26,896 bases of DNA from an uncultured Lacibacter sp. (GCF_946479605.1 NZ_CAMLGT010000020.1:1-26896); one strand, 5' to 3'. Shown: positions 14,856 through 22,754, counted from the first letter of the stretch. Notes: generated by a model not told the origin, from the letters alone. A program made the numbers and translations.

Positions 14856-15488
14856 TTACTGCACAGTTTCACCAGCAAATACTTTCTTCCGTTCAAGCTG
14901 TTTCACCAAAAAATACGCTACAATAATATTGGGCACCCAGCAAAGCCATGCTACTAATGTATATGCTTTGATGAAATCCTGGAAAGCCGAAGTAAGCAAA
15001 GGCAGATAAATGCGCAACGTTACTGCAGCAAGACAGGCAGCATAACTATAGATCATCATCTTTTGATGTGCTTCAACCTGGCCGTTACGGACATGAAGAA
15101 ATGCTTTTACTGTAGAAGAGAACCAAACAATACCCAAAAGACCAAAGCCAGCAGAAGGAATAAGTCCGCCTGTTGCATAAAAAGCAATATACATGGCAGC
15201 AACAGAACTGAGCAACACTGCCACAACATACGTTTTGCCCAGCAAACGATGCAGCTTCACCCGTTTGGTTCTGATCTTTGTCACGAACTGGCTCCAGCCG
15301 GTGAGCAGTGCAATACCGCCAAACGTAATATGTGTATAGAATCCAATATTCCAAAGCTGGGAACTTAATAAGCTTTTGTTTTTTGATTGAAGTAACCCAA
15401 AATCTTTTCCTTCAATAAAATAAATCAACGGATAAAAACTCACCAGTATGGCAAGTACAGCAAGCAAAATGAATAGCGTTTTCTTCAT
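14856..15488 (-). CDS. DUF2306-family membrane protein
   Basis: A 210-residue integral membrane protein with about six segments. The first is at residues 4-26 (LFILLAVLAILVSFYPLIYF). Others contain HITFGGIALLTGWSQF, then the RVKLHRLLGKTYVVAVLLSS segment characteristic of DUF2306 (a His-Arg pair followed by Gly-Lys/Arg-x-Tyr), then EAHQKMMIYSYAACLAAVTLRI. The periodic histidines near helix ends recall haem-binding membrane proteins, but binding is not shown. It starts 33 bases after the serine hydrolase stop on the same strand and may be co-transcribed with it. Function unknown. Confidence 0.8.
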   Translation of the reverse strand: MKKTLFILLAVLAILVSFYPLIYFIEGKDFGLLQSKNKSLLSSQLWNIGFYTHITFGGIALLTGWSQFVTKIRTKRVKLHRLLGKTYVVAVLLSSVAAMYIAFYATGGLIPSAGFGLLGIVWFSSTVKAFLHVRNGQVEAHQKMMIYSYAACLAAVTLRIYLPLLTSAFQDFIKAYTLVAWLCWVPNIIVAYFLVKQLERKKVFAGETVQ

Positions 15489-15521
15489 TGCAAATGTTAT
15501 AGATGAAAGGTATTAGTTTTT

Positions 15522-16763
15522 TTAATTTCGCATGCTTGCTGCTTTCAGTATGTCATTCACCACTTCATCTGAAATCATATTCATCCCCCAATCAGCATCA
15601 ACATAATTATAATATGCAATAACGGTTTCTTTTTCAGGAGCAATGTACAAGGCCTGTCCGCCAAAACCGCTTTTCATCATTACACCATCACTAGCCAGAT
15701 CCCATTGATAAGCCCATTTAAACGGAGCGAATGAGTTTTGTACAGGTGCTGTTGCAAAAATCTCCTGCAGCTGTTTAAAACTAATGATGCTTTCTTTTCG
15801 CAACCGGATCTCACTGTTTGTAAACAACATGCCAAAACGTGCAAGGTCTCTTAACGTTGCTGACATGCCGCCATGCGACCATGCTACTCCTTTATCCGAT
15901 ACGCATACATACGCATCAGAGTTTGCTCCCATGGGTTTCCATATCCGTTCACTTACAAGATCGGCATATTTCTTACCGGTTACCTTTTCGGCCAGCCAAC
16001 CCAAAACAAACGTATTGATATTTGAATAGGCTGCCTGCAAACCAGGCACCGTATCTTTTTTAAACCCTGCAATAAGTGAATAAACAGATGAACTTGTATT
16101 GGCAGCTTTTGGCAAAATACCCAATGCCGATTCAAGCTGGTAATTTTTATGTTTGGGATTTGTAAACGGTCCGGTTGAAAAATCAACAGAACGTATATCC
16201 ATGCCCGAACGCATATACAGAATATCCTTTACTGAAATGCCCTGCCAATCGGTGCCCTTGAGTTCAGGTATGTACGTTTCTATTGGCTGATTGATGTTTA
16301 TCTTCTTTTCATTTATTAAACCGGTAATTAATGCAGAGGTAATTACTTTGGTTACCGATTGCAGGGTGTGCTGATCCTGCGGCAGCATGGAAAAATACTT
16401 TTCATACACGATGGCTCCATTCTGCACAACAATAAAACCGGCAATGTGTAATTTCTTTAAATAGCTGTCAAGCGAAAGCGTTTCGTTTCCTGATTTGATG
16501 GTGATATTGTTAAGTGCTTTTACAGGGCTATAACGGAACATATATGGCTGACCGGACTTTTGAATAATGCCAACCGGAAAAAACTCCGACATATACCTGA
16601 AACTGTATTGCGACAGTCGTCCGCCCACATCCCATCGGCTTTGTGCAATACTATCGTGGATTGCTGCAGCTTCTTTTGTACTGTAGTACACTTGCTGAGC
16701 AGAAGAATAAAACGAAACTAATGCAAACAATACGGTATGCAGGCAGGCGATTGTATATTTCAT
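15522..16763 (-). CDS. Secreted serine hydrolase, class C beta-lactamase/penicillin-binding fold
   Basis: A 413-residue exported protein. The start at 16763 is chosen because MKYTIACLHTVLFALVSFYS gives a proper signal peptide ending SSAQQ; an in-frame ATG 19 codons upstream would put a hydrophilic stretch before it. The nucleophile motif SVTK (Ser126-x-x-Lys129) and the Tyr-x-Asn motif YSN in QAAYSNINTF are present, with a later WSHGGMSATLRDLARFGMLF block and KSGFGGQ as the likely third motif. This family covers DD-peptidases, esterases and amidases. True beta-lactamase activity is not implied, and this divergent form is most like the 6-aminohexanoate-dimer hydrolase/EstB-like group. A DUF2306 gene follows after 33 bases. 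Confidence 0.88.
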   Translation of the reverse strand: MKYTIACLHTVLFALVSFYSSAQQVYYSTKEAAAIHDSIAQSRWDVGGRLSQYSFRYMSEFFPVGIIQKSGQPYMFRYSPVKALNNITIKSGNETLSLDSYLKKLHIAGFIVVQNGAIVYEKYFSMLPQDQHTLQSVTKVITSALITGLINEKKININQPIETYIPELKGTDWQGISVKDILYMRSGMDIRSVDFSTGPFTNPKHKNYQLESALGILPKAANTSSSVYSLIAGFKKDTVPGLQAAYSNINTFVLGWLAEKVTGKKYADLVSERIWKPMGANSDAYVCVSDKGVAWSHGGMSATLRDLARFGMLFTNSEIRLRKESIISFKQLQEIFATAPVQNSFAPFKWAYQWDLASDGVMMKSGFGGQALYIAPEKETVIAYYNYVDADWGMNMISDEVVNDILKAASMRN

Positions 16764-16882
16764 ATTATTGATGATGGTATGATGGATTTGTTGACCGGTT
16801 TGTTTCATCACAAAAAACATTCATATTCCTGTTTGTGAAGACATGAACATGGGTGACAGTTAAACAGCTTGTTGTACACTTG

Positions 16883-17245
16883 TTACCATTGCTGAACTCG
16901 TATGCCGAGCTGCATATCGGCAATTGCAAACTCTTTTGCACCCCAGGGCCTTAATGTAACCTTGTTAAGATTTGGATGAAGTAAATGCGGATGAGAGGAA
17001 GACACCGTTGCATACACTTCTTCAATATTATTTGTTACAAGCCTTAACTCAGGGTTATGTTCATTTGCCAATTGCTCATCTTGAAAAAGCATGATGCTTA
17101 TTCCATCTTTTTGTAATACACAGTATGGTTGTGAGGCATGTAAATCTTCATGCGCAATTGTAAACTGCAAACAATCCACAAATAATTTCAGTCCATCAGA
17201 AATATCTTTATAAAATACACTGGGTACCAGTTTTGTAAAATTCAT
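16883..17245 (-). CDS. VOC-superfamily (glyoxalase/bleomycin resistance-like) protein
   Basis: A 120-residue cytosolic protein with the two beta-alpha-beta-beta-beta halves of the vicinal-oxygen-chelate fold. The first half has LVPSVFYKDISDGLKLFVDC and DGISIMLFQD. The second has LRLVTNNIEEVYATV followed by LRPWGAKEFAIADMQLGIRVQQW, the usual PWG-x-xEF-x-DP-x-G region with Ala-Asp in place of Asp-Pro. One such chain dimerises to form a metal or ligand site. Substrate not predictable. It has its own leader with a weak promoter at 17329-17357. Confidence 0.82.
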   Translation of the reverse strand: MNFTKLVPSVFYKDISDGLKLFVDCLQFTIAHEDLHASQPYCVLQKDGISIMLFQDEQLANEHNPELRLVTNNIEEVYATVSSSHPHLLHPNLNKVTLRPWGAKEFAIADMQLGIRVQQW

Positions 17246-17328
17246 ATCCGGTTGTTTTTAGTTTTGTTTTGAACAAATGCAACAAGTTTTTTACATCGCC
17301 ACCGGCAACGTGTGCTGAACGATGATAC

Positions 17329-17357
17329 TAAAGATAAAATTTTATTCAAAAGCCCAA
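17329..17357 (-). promoter_or_regulatory. Candidate promoter of the VOC gene
   Basis: Minus-strand TTG (17355-17357) and TATCTTTA (17329-17336) are 18 bases apart, approximating the Bacteroidota -33/-7 pattern with one mismatch in the -7 box. The predicted leader is roughly 75 bases. Confidence 0.4.
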
Positions 17358-17539
17358 CTATCCCAAGTGTGTAACCTACAACATTCGAAAACCTGGAGCA
17401 GGAATGAGGTGATGGTTTTGTGCAATTGCTTCCTGTGCCTGAATATCATGCTGCCAGCACTTCTGCATAAAAATTCTACTGAATAAAAATAATCGGAAAT
17501 AATCCACAATGCATTCAACTGTAATAATCCCTTTTACTT

Positions 17540-17565
17540 ACTGGTTGGCGTCTTCACCAACCAGT
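17540..17565 (-). repeat. GGTTGGTG-type hairpin A
   Basis: On the minus strand ACTGGTTGGTG pairs with CGCCAACCAGT around an AAGA tetraloop: 11 pairs, one of which is G-U. On the plus strand that pair becomes a C-A mismatch, so the minus-strand RNA folds better. It shares the GGTTGGTG core with hairpin B 15 bases away. Confidence 0.8.
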
Positions 17566-17580
17566 TTTTACATTGGCATT

Positions 17581-17603
17581 TCGGTTGGTGGGACACCAAC
17601 CGA
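17581..17603 (-). repeat. GGTTGGTG-type hairpin B
   Basis: TCGGTTGGTG pairs perfectly with CACCAACCGA (10 bp) around a 3-nt loop. With hairpin A it forms a pair reminiscent of bacterial REP/BIME elements mobilised by REP-associated tyrosine transposases; this comparison is an inference. It directly abuts palindrome C at 17604. Confidence 0.8.
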
Positions 17604-17633
17604 TAAGAGAAAATGACAAGTCATTTTCTCTTA
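17604..17633 (-). repeat. 30-bp near-perfect palindrome containing the lipoprotein stop codon
   Basis: TAAGAGAAAATGAC (17604-17617) and GTCATTTTCTCTTA (17620-17633) are exact reverse complements separated by two bases. The right arm holds the last four codons and UGA stop of the lipoprotein gene. There is no T-run after it, so it is not a standard intrinsic terminator, though it may block exonucleases or act together with hairpins A and B. Confidence 0.85.
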
Positions 17634-18049
17634 AGGAAATTAATGTCTTTAAGTGTTGCCAAATAATAACCTAAATGTCCTTTACTTGAAGTATCAATAA
17701 CGCCTCTCAAAACGAAAGTCTCACCCGAAGCCCTTTGCATAACAGTATCGTTTATTTGTAAGCTTCTATTGAAGTCCAACCAAAAGCAATCGCTTTCGTT
17801 TGAAAAGACCTTCTTTTTTGTACAGATTGCTACGTTTTCAAATTCACAATATACAATTCCCTCCGTTTCTATTTTTTGTCCATGAAGCGATTTATAGTTA
17901 CTGATAAGGTAGTCAAGAGAAACTGTCATAACTTCTGTTTTAGAACTGGGTTTTGTTGGCTGGTTATGACAAGAAGCAAGTAAACAAGTCAATAAGATTA
18001 TTGGAGTAATCAGAGTAGAAAGGCGTTGTACGTATTTTGATATGTTCAT
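17621..18049 (-). CDS. Small lipoprotein, OB-fold-like, function unknown
   Basis: A 142-residue envelope protein. The signal region ends in LLASC, giving a lipidated cysteine near residue 27, followed by a Pro/Ser/Lys linker. The mature part (MTVSLDYLISNYKSLHGQKI, ETEGIVYCEFENVAIC, DCFWLDFNRSLQINDTVMQR, TFVLRGVIDTSSKGHLGYY) alternates short beta-like stretches with glycines, as in small OB-fold lipoproteins; this fold call is tentative. Cysteines at VYCEFENVAIC and DCFWLDF could pair. The gene is visibly more A+T-rich than its neighbours. Its stop codon lies inside a 30-bp palindrome next to REP-like hairpins, so it may be a recent arrival. Confidence 0.75.
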   Translation of the reverse strand: MNISKYVQRLSTLITPIILLTCLLASCHNQPTKPSSKTEVMTVSLDYLISNYKSLHGQKIETEGIVYCEFENVAICTKKKVFSNESDCFWLDFNRSLQINDTVMQRASGETFVLRGVIDTSSKGHLGYYLATLKDINFLKRK

Positions 18050-18166
18050 TTTGATAAGTCATGTTTATGTTAACAGGAAAGTGATGCTGATGCAGTAGCG
18101 GTGGTGCTGCTAAACAAAAGGCAACTACCCCAACCTGCACCCCATCGGCAACTGAAGTTGTATAAC

Positions 18167-18904
18167 CTATCCTTTGATGATTGTTTTCAGAAACGCCTGC
18201 ACCGCTGCCGACCGGCCAATGGGTTCAAGAAATAAAGTGAACAGGTTTACACCCGCACAAAGCCAGGTGGCGGCATGTTTCAGCTTCTTGTATTTCCATG
18301 CAGCAAGAAACAGCATAAGCAGTATGAGTATTTGTGTTATGTAAAGCGGAAACATAATATCCACCTTGGGCCATTGCTTTATGTTAAGCATGATATACAC
18401 ATTCTGGATACCACGGCCAAGTGCAGGCATCATAATAATGAACACGGTGGTAATAAGCCACCATGCATGTTGCTCTAACTGCTTGCGGTGAATAATGCTT
18501 TTGATAACAGCAAAAGCAAAGGCCGACATCATTACAATTTCAACAGCTGCCACACCAAAAAAGAACCAGGGTTCAAAGGGGCCAAACTGATCGGGTGTTT
18601 GCTGCGCCCTTTCTGTACTGGCAATATCACGATGCATCATACTGAATGCCGTTAAACACACGCCGCCTGCAAGGAACATTCCAATAATGCCATTGGTGCG
18701 GTGGCGTGCCAGCTGGCCATGTGTGGCATAGTATGGCTGAATGATGAGATAGATATACCAGGCTGTACCCGTCCAGTAATGTACATGTACCGACCATGCA
18801 TTGTCGGTAAAATCGCCCCAGTAATCACGAAAAATGCCGGCTTGCATAAACAGCATGGGAACGATCATCCATTTGTACAGGTTGCGGTAGTGCGTTAAGC
18901 TCAT
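18167..18904 (-). CDS. Polytopic membrane protein of unknown function
   Basis: A 245-residue protein with about six to seven hydrophobic segments, for example MIVPMLFMQAGIF, GTAWYIYLIIQPYY, IGMFLAGGVCLTAF, WFFFGVAAVEIVMMSAFAFA, AWWLITTVFIIMMPAL and ITQILILLMLFLAAW. HVHYWTGTAWYIYLIIQPYY followed by ARHRTNGIIGM loosely resembles the His/Arg-Gly pattern of DUF2306 proteins, so a remote relationship to the DUF2306 gene at 14856 is possible but unproven. No enzyme motif is recognised. Its leader shares a 16-base block with the DUF4328 gene upstream. Confidence 0.7.
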   Translation of the reverse strand: MSLTHYRNLYKWMIVPMLFMQAGIFRDYWGDFTDNAWSVHVHYWTGTAWYIYLIIQPYYATHGQLARHRTNGIIGMFLAGGVCLTAFSMMHRDIASTERAQQTPDQFGPFEPWFFFGVAAVEIVMMSAFAFAVIKSIIHRKQLEQHAWWLITTVFIIMMPALGRGIQNVYIMLNIKQWPKVDIMFPLYITQILILLMLFLAAWKYKKLKHAATWLCAGVNLFTLFLEPIGRSAAVQAFLKTIIKG

Positions 18905-18907
18905 GGT

Positions 18908-18923
18908 TACAGTTGTTTTGGTT
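18908..18923 (-). promoter_or_regulatory. Shared leader block, copy 1
   Basis: Minus-strand AACCAAAACAACTGTA lies 3 bases before the ATG of the polytopic membrane protein gene. The identical 16 bases precede the DUF4328 gene. It may be an A-rich translation enhancer in place of a Shine-Dalgarno sequence, or a regulator site. Confidence 0.45.
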
Positions 18924-19026
18924 GGTGGTTATACGATGTTTTTTTTGTACTGCCAGTTTACTGCATAAATCAATCAAATCAAAGTGCTGAAAGACATTTT
19001 CAACTGCGGCTATCTTTCTTCACAGC

Positions 19027-19060
19027 ATAAAAAACAGGAACACCCGCTGTTGTTCCTGTT
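19027..19060 (-). terminator. Intrinsic terminator of the DUF4328 gene
   Basis: TGTTCCTGTT (19051-19060) and AACAGGAACA (19033-19042) form a perfect 10-bp stem with an 8-nt loop. On the minus strand the stem runs into a T-tract, about 30-60 bases after the DUF4328 stop codon. Confidence 0.85.
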
Positions 19061-19088
19061 AAATATAAGTAGATGTATTGGCATTGAA

Positions 19089-19823
19089 CTATTCAGCAGG
19101 CTCTGGAGCAGCTGCACCATCAGACCATGCATTGAGATAGTCGCCGCTCTCCGATACTTCGGTGGTTTGTGCTGCAGCGGCTGCAAGCAGTGGTTCTGCT
19201 GCAGCATAATCTTTAATTACTTTAATGGCAGTGAGGCCAAGCGGAATACCCAGCAAATGATCGGCCGTGCCGGCAACAGTGGTAACAATTAACTCGTCAA
19301 TTGTTTCAGCATTCATGCCATAGCGCAATACAAACTGCCCGAGAAAACTTGAAATCAGCCACAAGGTCCACCATATACCAATCATGGTTGTAGAAGAAAG
19401 ATGTGTAAAGCTCACTTCTTTGCGTTGCAGATAATTGCGGGATTCAGTATAAAGATCTTTCATGATTTTATACGGCCGGCCAAGATTTACAAAAGGCACA
19501 AACCACGCTCCTGCGGCCCAGCCTTCAGTAAACAATACAGAAACAGGAAGCTGGTGCAGGTTGTAATATGCACGGCGGAACCAGCGGATAAACAATACAA
19601 TTGATACAACGTACGCTACAAGAAAAACATAGCTGACGATCTGTTCACGCAGGTCATTTGCATACGCTTCTTCTGTGCTAATACCGCCAAGCTCATTTGC
19701 TCTTTCGAGCAACTGGTATTGCATAAAGCCCGATACTGCACTCAGCACATCAAGTGCCATTACAATGTAAATAAGAATGATGGCAGCTTTTGCCCGTTGT
19801 TCATTGGGTCGAAGAGAGATCAT
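19089..19823 (-). CDS. DUF4328-family membrane protein
   Basis: A 244-residue inner-membrane protein with about five hydrophobic segments (ILIYIVMALDVLSAVSGF, IVSYVFLVAYVVSIVLFI, and others). The family hallmark is clear: FIRWFRRAYYNLHQL, then GWAAGAWFVPFVNLGRPYKI-MKDLY, then a WWTLWLISSF segment. The C-terminal ~25 residues are Ala/Glu-rich and probably disordered. Function of the family is unknown. It is a single-gene unit with a strong terminator, divergent from a secreted hydrolase gene. Confidence 0.87.
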   Translation of the reverse strand: MISLRPNEQRAKAAIILIYIVMALDVLSAVSGFMQYQLLERANELGGISTEEAYANDLREQIVSYVFLVAYVVSIVLFIRWFRRAYYNLHQLPVSVLFTEGWAAGAWFVPFVNLGRPYKIMKDLYTESRNYLQRKEVSFTHLSSTTMIGIWWTLWLISSFLGQFVLRYGMNAETIDELIVTTVAGTADHLLGIPLGLTAIKVIKDYAAAEPLLAAAAAQTTEVSESGDYLNAWSDGAAAPEPAE

Positions 19824-19838
19824 ACAGTTGTTTTGGTT
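19823..19838 (-). promoter_or_regulatory. Shared leader block, copy 2
   Basis: Minus-strand AACCAAAACAACTGTA whose final A is the first base of the DUF4328 start codon; identical to 18908-18923. Both sit immediately 5' of membrane-protein genes of unknown function on the same strand. Confidence 0.45.
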
Positions 19839-20069
19839 TATTTGTTTTCAGGGAATTTTCAAACGCCTTACCAGAAAGGTAACGGAAAAATTGAGCCGCC
19901 TGTGTACCACTCTATACCTGCTGAAGAAAAAATGACAGCTGTGTTTATAGGGCTATAACTGTGTAATACAACTGGCGGTTGCAACACCCTTGCATCGCTT
20001 CTTCTTAAGCAATAAATTCTTTACCTTGCCCGCTCCGGCCCGTCCTTATTCATCTCAAATACAACACAA

Positions 20070-21722
20070 ATGAAATTTTTATCCATTCTCATTGTTAGTG
20101 CAGTAACGGTAATCAATGCATTGGCACAAACCGCTGCCAAACCAAACCGTTCGCTCACGGCCGGTTTCGACAGTATTTTTCTAAAGGAATTTAAAGCAAC
20201 TGAACCGGGAGCCACAGCTATTGTGGTGCGTAAAGGTGAGGTGATCTATAAAAAAGCCGTTGGCATGGCAGATATGGAATTGAATGTGCCGTTGCAGACA
20301 GATATGGTCTTTCGTATTGGTTCCATCAGCAAACAGTTTACAGCTGTGGCCATTCTGCAACTGGCAGAGCTGGGAAAACTTTCGTTGCAGGATGATATTA
20401 AAAAGTATATTCCCGATCTGCCGCATAAAGAAACCATTACCATTGAACAGTTACTCAACCATACATCGGGTATAAAAAGCTATACCAACAAACCTGAGTT
20501 TGAAAGCTGGATGCGGAAGGATATGAAGCCAATAGAAATTATAAAGCTCACCGAAAAAGACACACTTGAATTTAAACCCGGCAGCGACTGGAACTATAAC
20601 AACACCGGCTATATTATGCTGGGCTATATTATTGAAAAACTCACAGGTAAAACATACGAAGCGTATGTGCAGCAACACTTATTTGCACCGGCAGGAATGA
20701 GCTCTTCCTTTTATGGCAGTGAAGCAAACATTATTCAAAAACGTGCAAAGGGTTATAAGAAGAATAAAGATGTTTTTCAGAATGCTGATTACCTGAGCAT
20801 GACGCTGCCTTATGCTGCAGGCTCGTTACTGTCAACAGTTGATGACTTGTGGAAATGGAACAAGGCATTGTATTCTTACAAGTTCATTAAAAAAGAATGG
20901 CTCGACAAGGCCACTACAGCACATATACTGCCCAATGGCAAAAACACACGTTATGGTTATGGCTTATCCATGGTGAATGTGCAGGGCAGCAAAGCCATTG
21001 AGCATGGCGGCGGCATCAATGGTTTTTTAACCGATGCCATTTATCTGCCTGCCGAAGATGTGTTTGTTGCAGTGTTCAGTAATTGCGATTGCAAGTCGCC
21101 TGATAATACAACGTATAAACTGGCAGCGGCTGCCATTGGCAAACCATACAACTACAAAGCCATTCCTGTAACTGCTGATGCAGCGAAAGAATACGAAGGC
21201 GTTTATGTAAACAGCACAGGCGAAGAACGTGTGATCCGTTATGCCGATGGTAAGCTCACATCAAAAAGAGGAAGCGGCACACAGTTCATTATTGAAATGT
21301 ATAAGAAAGATCACTTCTATTTTGACAACTCACTTTCGTTGCTGGCGTTCAAACGCAATGCAGGCGGTGTTATTGAATCGGTTGATTTCAGCAGCAATAC
21401 CGATGAAAGTAACTGGAAAAAATCAACAAAACCATTGCCCGCTCCGGCTACATTCATTACTGTTGATGCAGCTGTATTAGCAGGCTACGTTGGCAAGTAC
21501 ACACTGGCACCTGGTTTTATATTAACTGTTACGCATGAAGGTAACCAGTTGTTTGCACAGGCCACCAATCAGCCAAGACTGGAGCTGCAGGCCATCAGCA
21601 AAACCATGTTCCAGACAAAGGGTGTTGATGCAAAGATCGAGTTCAAACAAAATGCAGAAGGCAAAACAGAATCGCTTGTATTATACCAGGCAGGAAGAGA
21701 AATGCCGGCGAAGAAAGAATAG
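20070..21722 (+). CDS. Exported beta-lactamase-fold serine hydrolase with C-terminal DUF3471-like domains
   Basis: A 550-residue protein with a signal peptide (~1-20, ending NALAQ). The catalytic domain spans about residues 30-355 and shows SISK (Ser85-x-x-Lys88), the Tyr176-Asn177-Asn178 motif in WNYNNTGY, and HGGG starting at His312 as the third motif. The remaining ~190 residues look like two repeats of the beta-rich lipocalin-like domain often attached to these hydrolases (AKEYEGVYVNSTGEERVI and LAGYVGKYTLAPGFILTV). The substrate is unknown: DD-peptidase, D-aminopeptidase and esterase roles are all compatible. It is not closely similar to the serine hydrolase at 15522. A possible -7 box TACCTTG lies at 20022-20028. 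Confidence 0.9.
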   Translation: MKFLSILIVSAVTVINALAQTAAKPNRSLTAGFDSIFLKEFKATEPGATAIVVRKGEVIYKKAVGMADMELNVPLQTDMVFRIGSISKQFTAVAILQLAELGKLSLQDDIKKYIPDLPHKETITIEQLLNHTSGIKSYTNKPEFESWMRKDMKPIEIIKLTEKDTLEFKPGSDWNYNNTGYIMLGYIIEKLTGKTYEAYVQQHLFAPAGMSSSFYGSEANIIQKRAKGYKKNKDVFQNADYLSMTLPYAAGSLLSTVDDLWKWNKALYSYKFIKKEWLDKATTAHILPNGKNTRYGYGLSMVNVQGSKAIEHGGGINGFLTDAIYLPAEDVFVAVFSNCDCKSPDNTTYKLAAAAIGKPYNYKAIPVTADAAKEYEGVYVNSTGEERVIRYADGKLTSKRGSGTQFIIEMYKKDHFYFDNSLSLLAFKRNAGGVIESVDFSSNTDESNWKKSTKPLPAPATFITVDAAVLAGYVGKYTLAPGFILTVTHEGNQLFAQATNQPRLELQAISKTMFQTKGVDAKIEFKQNAEGKTESLVLYQAGREMPAKKE

Positions 21723-21743
21723 GCAACATACTATTATTCGTTT

Positions 21744-21782
21744 AAGCAAAGCGGCCGGAGCATTCTCAGGCCTGTTTTGCTT
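21744..21782. terminator. Bidirectional terminator between hydrolase and MtfA-type genes
   Basis: AAGCAAA (21744-21750) pairs with TTTGCTT (21776-21782). Inside it, GGCCGGAG and CTCAGGCC pair with one mismatch around a CATT loop. A/T tracts flank the GC-rich core on both sides, as expected for two convergent genes ending at 21722 and 21793. Confidence 0.8.
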
Positions 21783-21792
21783 ACATATTGTA

Positions 21793-22572
21793 TTACTGCT
21801 GTGTTGTGGTTTTATAAATACGTTCCAGCATTTGAAACAGATCAGGATGATTTGCCTGTAATGCATCCGGCTGTTCAAAAAAGTATTCGGAGATCACGGC
21901 AAAAAACTCGGCCGTGTTGGTGGCGCCGTAAAGATCAATATCCGAACCGTATGTTTTCATTTGCAGGATGATGGTTTCCATCAGCTGCCGCCATTGCGCC
22001 GTGTACTTCCGTTCAAGAATTATTTCCGGCACGCCATCCATTGTTCCATCCATTTTATCAACAAGGTGTACAAACTCATGTATGGCGGTGTTGCGTGCAT
22101 CGTTGTTGTTAATGAAGCCCTGCCGCAGTTGCCATTTGGTGATCACCATTACATTCTGCAACGCACCTGTGCCCACCATGCCTGCAATGTTCCTGCCATC
22201 GCCCTGCTGATCAAACTCAGCGTTGAATGCACCGGGATAAACCAATACTTCGTGCAGGTTAATGTATTGCCAGTCGGGGATGTTGTAAACAGGAATAACA
22301 GCGCCTGCTGCAATCATGATCCTGTCCATGTCTTCCACATCGGCCTGTACACCGGTTATCCGTACCGATAATAAAAACTGCTCTACCCTTTTTTCAAAAG
22401 CCACTTTTCCTTCTTCATCAAGCTGGTTGTAAAACTTTACATAATCAGCCAGTAACTCTTTATAGTTTTCCGGGAGCTGGCTCTGCGGTTTTGTACGCCT
22501 GATGCGTAATGCAATGAGGATGATGAGAACAATGAGCAGTAAAACTGTTATAACCTGGAGTACGAGTACCAT
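21793..22572 (-). CDS. MtfA-type zinc-dependent peptidase, membrane-anchored
   Basis: A gluzincin-like metallopeptidase related to E. coli MtfA. The N-terminal membrane segment VLVLQVITVLLLIVLIILIA is followed by the catalytic domain. The zinc site HEFVH (residues 165-169 from this start) lies in AIHEFVHLVDKMDGTMDG, and a second helix AEFFAVISEYFFEQP supplies the third ligand Glu. The start at 22572 places the ATG directly before the membrane helix. An in-frame ATG at 22620 would add 16 hydrophilic residues and cannot be excluded. E. coli MtfA is a soluble ~265-residue protein that binds the Mlc repressor; no Mlc homologue is visible here, so the target is unknown. Confidence 0.87.
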   Translation of the reverse strand: MVLVLQVITVLLLIVLIILIALRIRRTKPQSQLPENYKELLADYVKFYNQLDEEGKVAFEKRVEQFLLSVRITGVQADVEDMDRIMIAAGAVIPVYNIPDWQYINLHEVLVYPGAFNAEFDQQGDGRNIAGMVGTGALQNVMVITKWQLRQGFINNNDARNTAIHEFVHLVDKMDGTMDGVPEIILERKYTAQWRQLMETIILQMKTYGSDIDLYGATNTAEFFAVISEYFFEQPDALQANHPDLFQMLERIYKTTTQQ

Positions 22573-22668
22573 AGCAGAGGAAAGATAACCTTTTTTAATT
22601 TCTACATTCAAGCATTTCACAATTACTTGTATTGCTTATCACTTTCTGTTTTTTTTACTTCAAGAGTC

Positions 22669-22699
22669 TTTGTTTTTAAATTTTCAAGAATTATCTTAA
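22669..22699 (+). promoter_or_regulatory. Candidate promoter of the ELWxxDGT protein gene
   Basis: TTTG (22669-22672) and TATCTTAA (22692-22699) are 19 bases apart, a partial match to the Bacteroidota pattern with two mismatches in the -7 box. The predicted leader is about 50 bases. Confidence 0.4.
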
Positions 22700-22754
22700 T
22701 ACTGCAATCATGTTCATTACATGAGCCCAATTATACCACATTACCACCAAGCTT

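Larger units (their letters stand above)
17246..17620. other. Intergenic region with a weak promoter and tandem hairpins
   Basis: No convincing gene is seen in this 375-base gap between the VOC gene and the downstream end of the small lipoprotein gene (both minus strand). Its right half contains two GGTTGGTG-type hairpins and most of a third palindrome; its left half contains only a candidate VOC promoter. The composition is A+T-rich. Confidence 0.7.

Noticed and set aside
15522..16763. Antibiotic-resistance beta-lactamase
   Set aside because: The SxxK and YxN motifs are shared by many DD-peptidases and esterases; the third motif and overall sequence do not support a true class C beta-lactamase.
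17246..17620. Small gene or RNA gene in the 375-base gap
   Set aside because: No open frame with a plausible start and composition, and no tRNA-like cloverleaf; only the hairpins and a weak promoter stand out.
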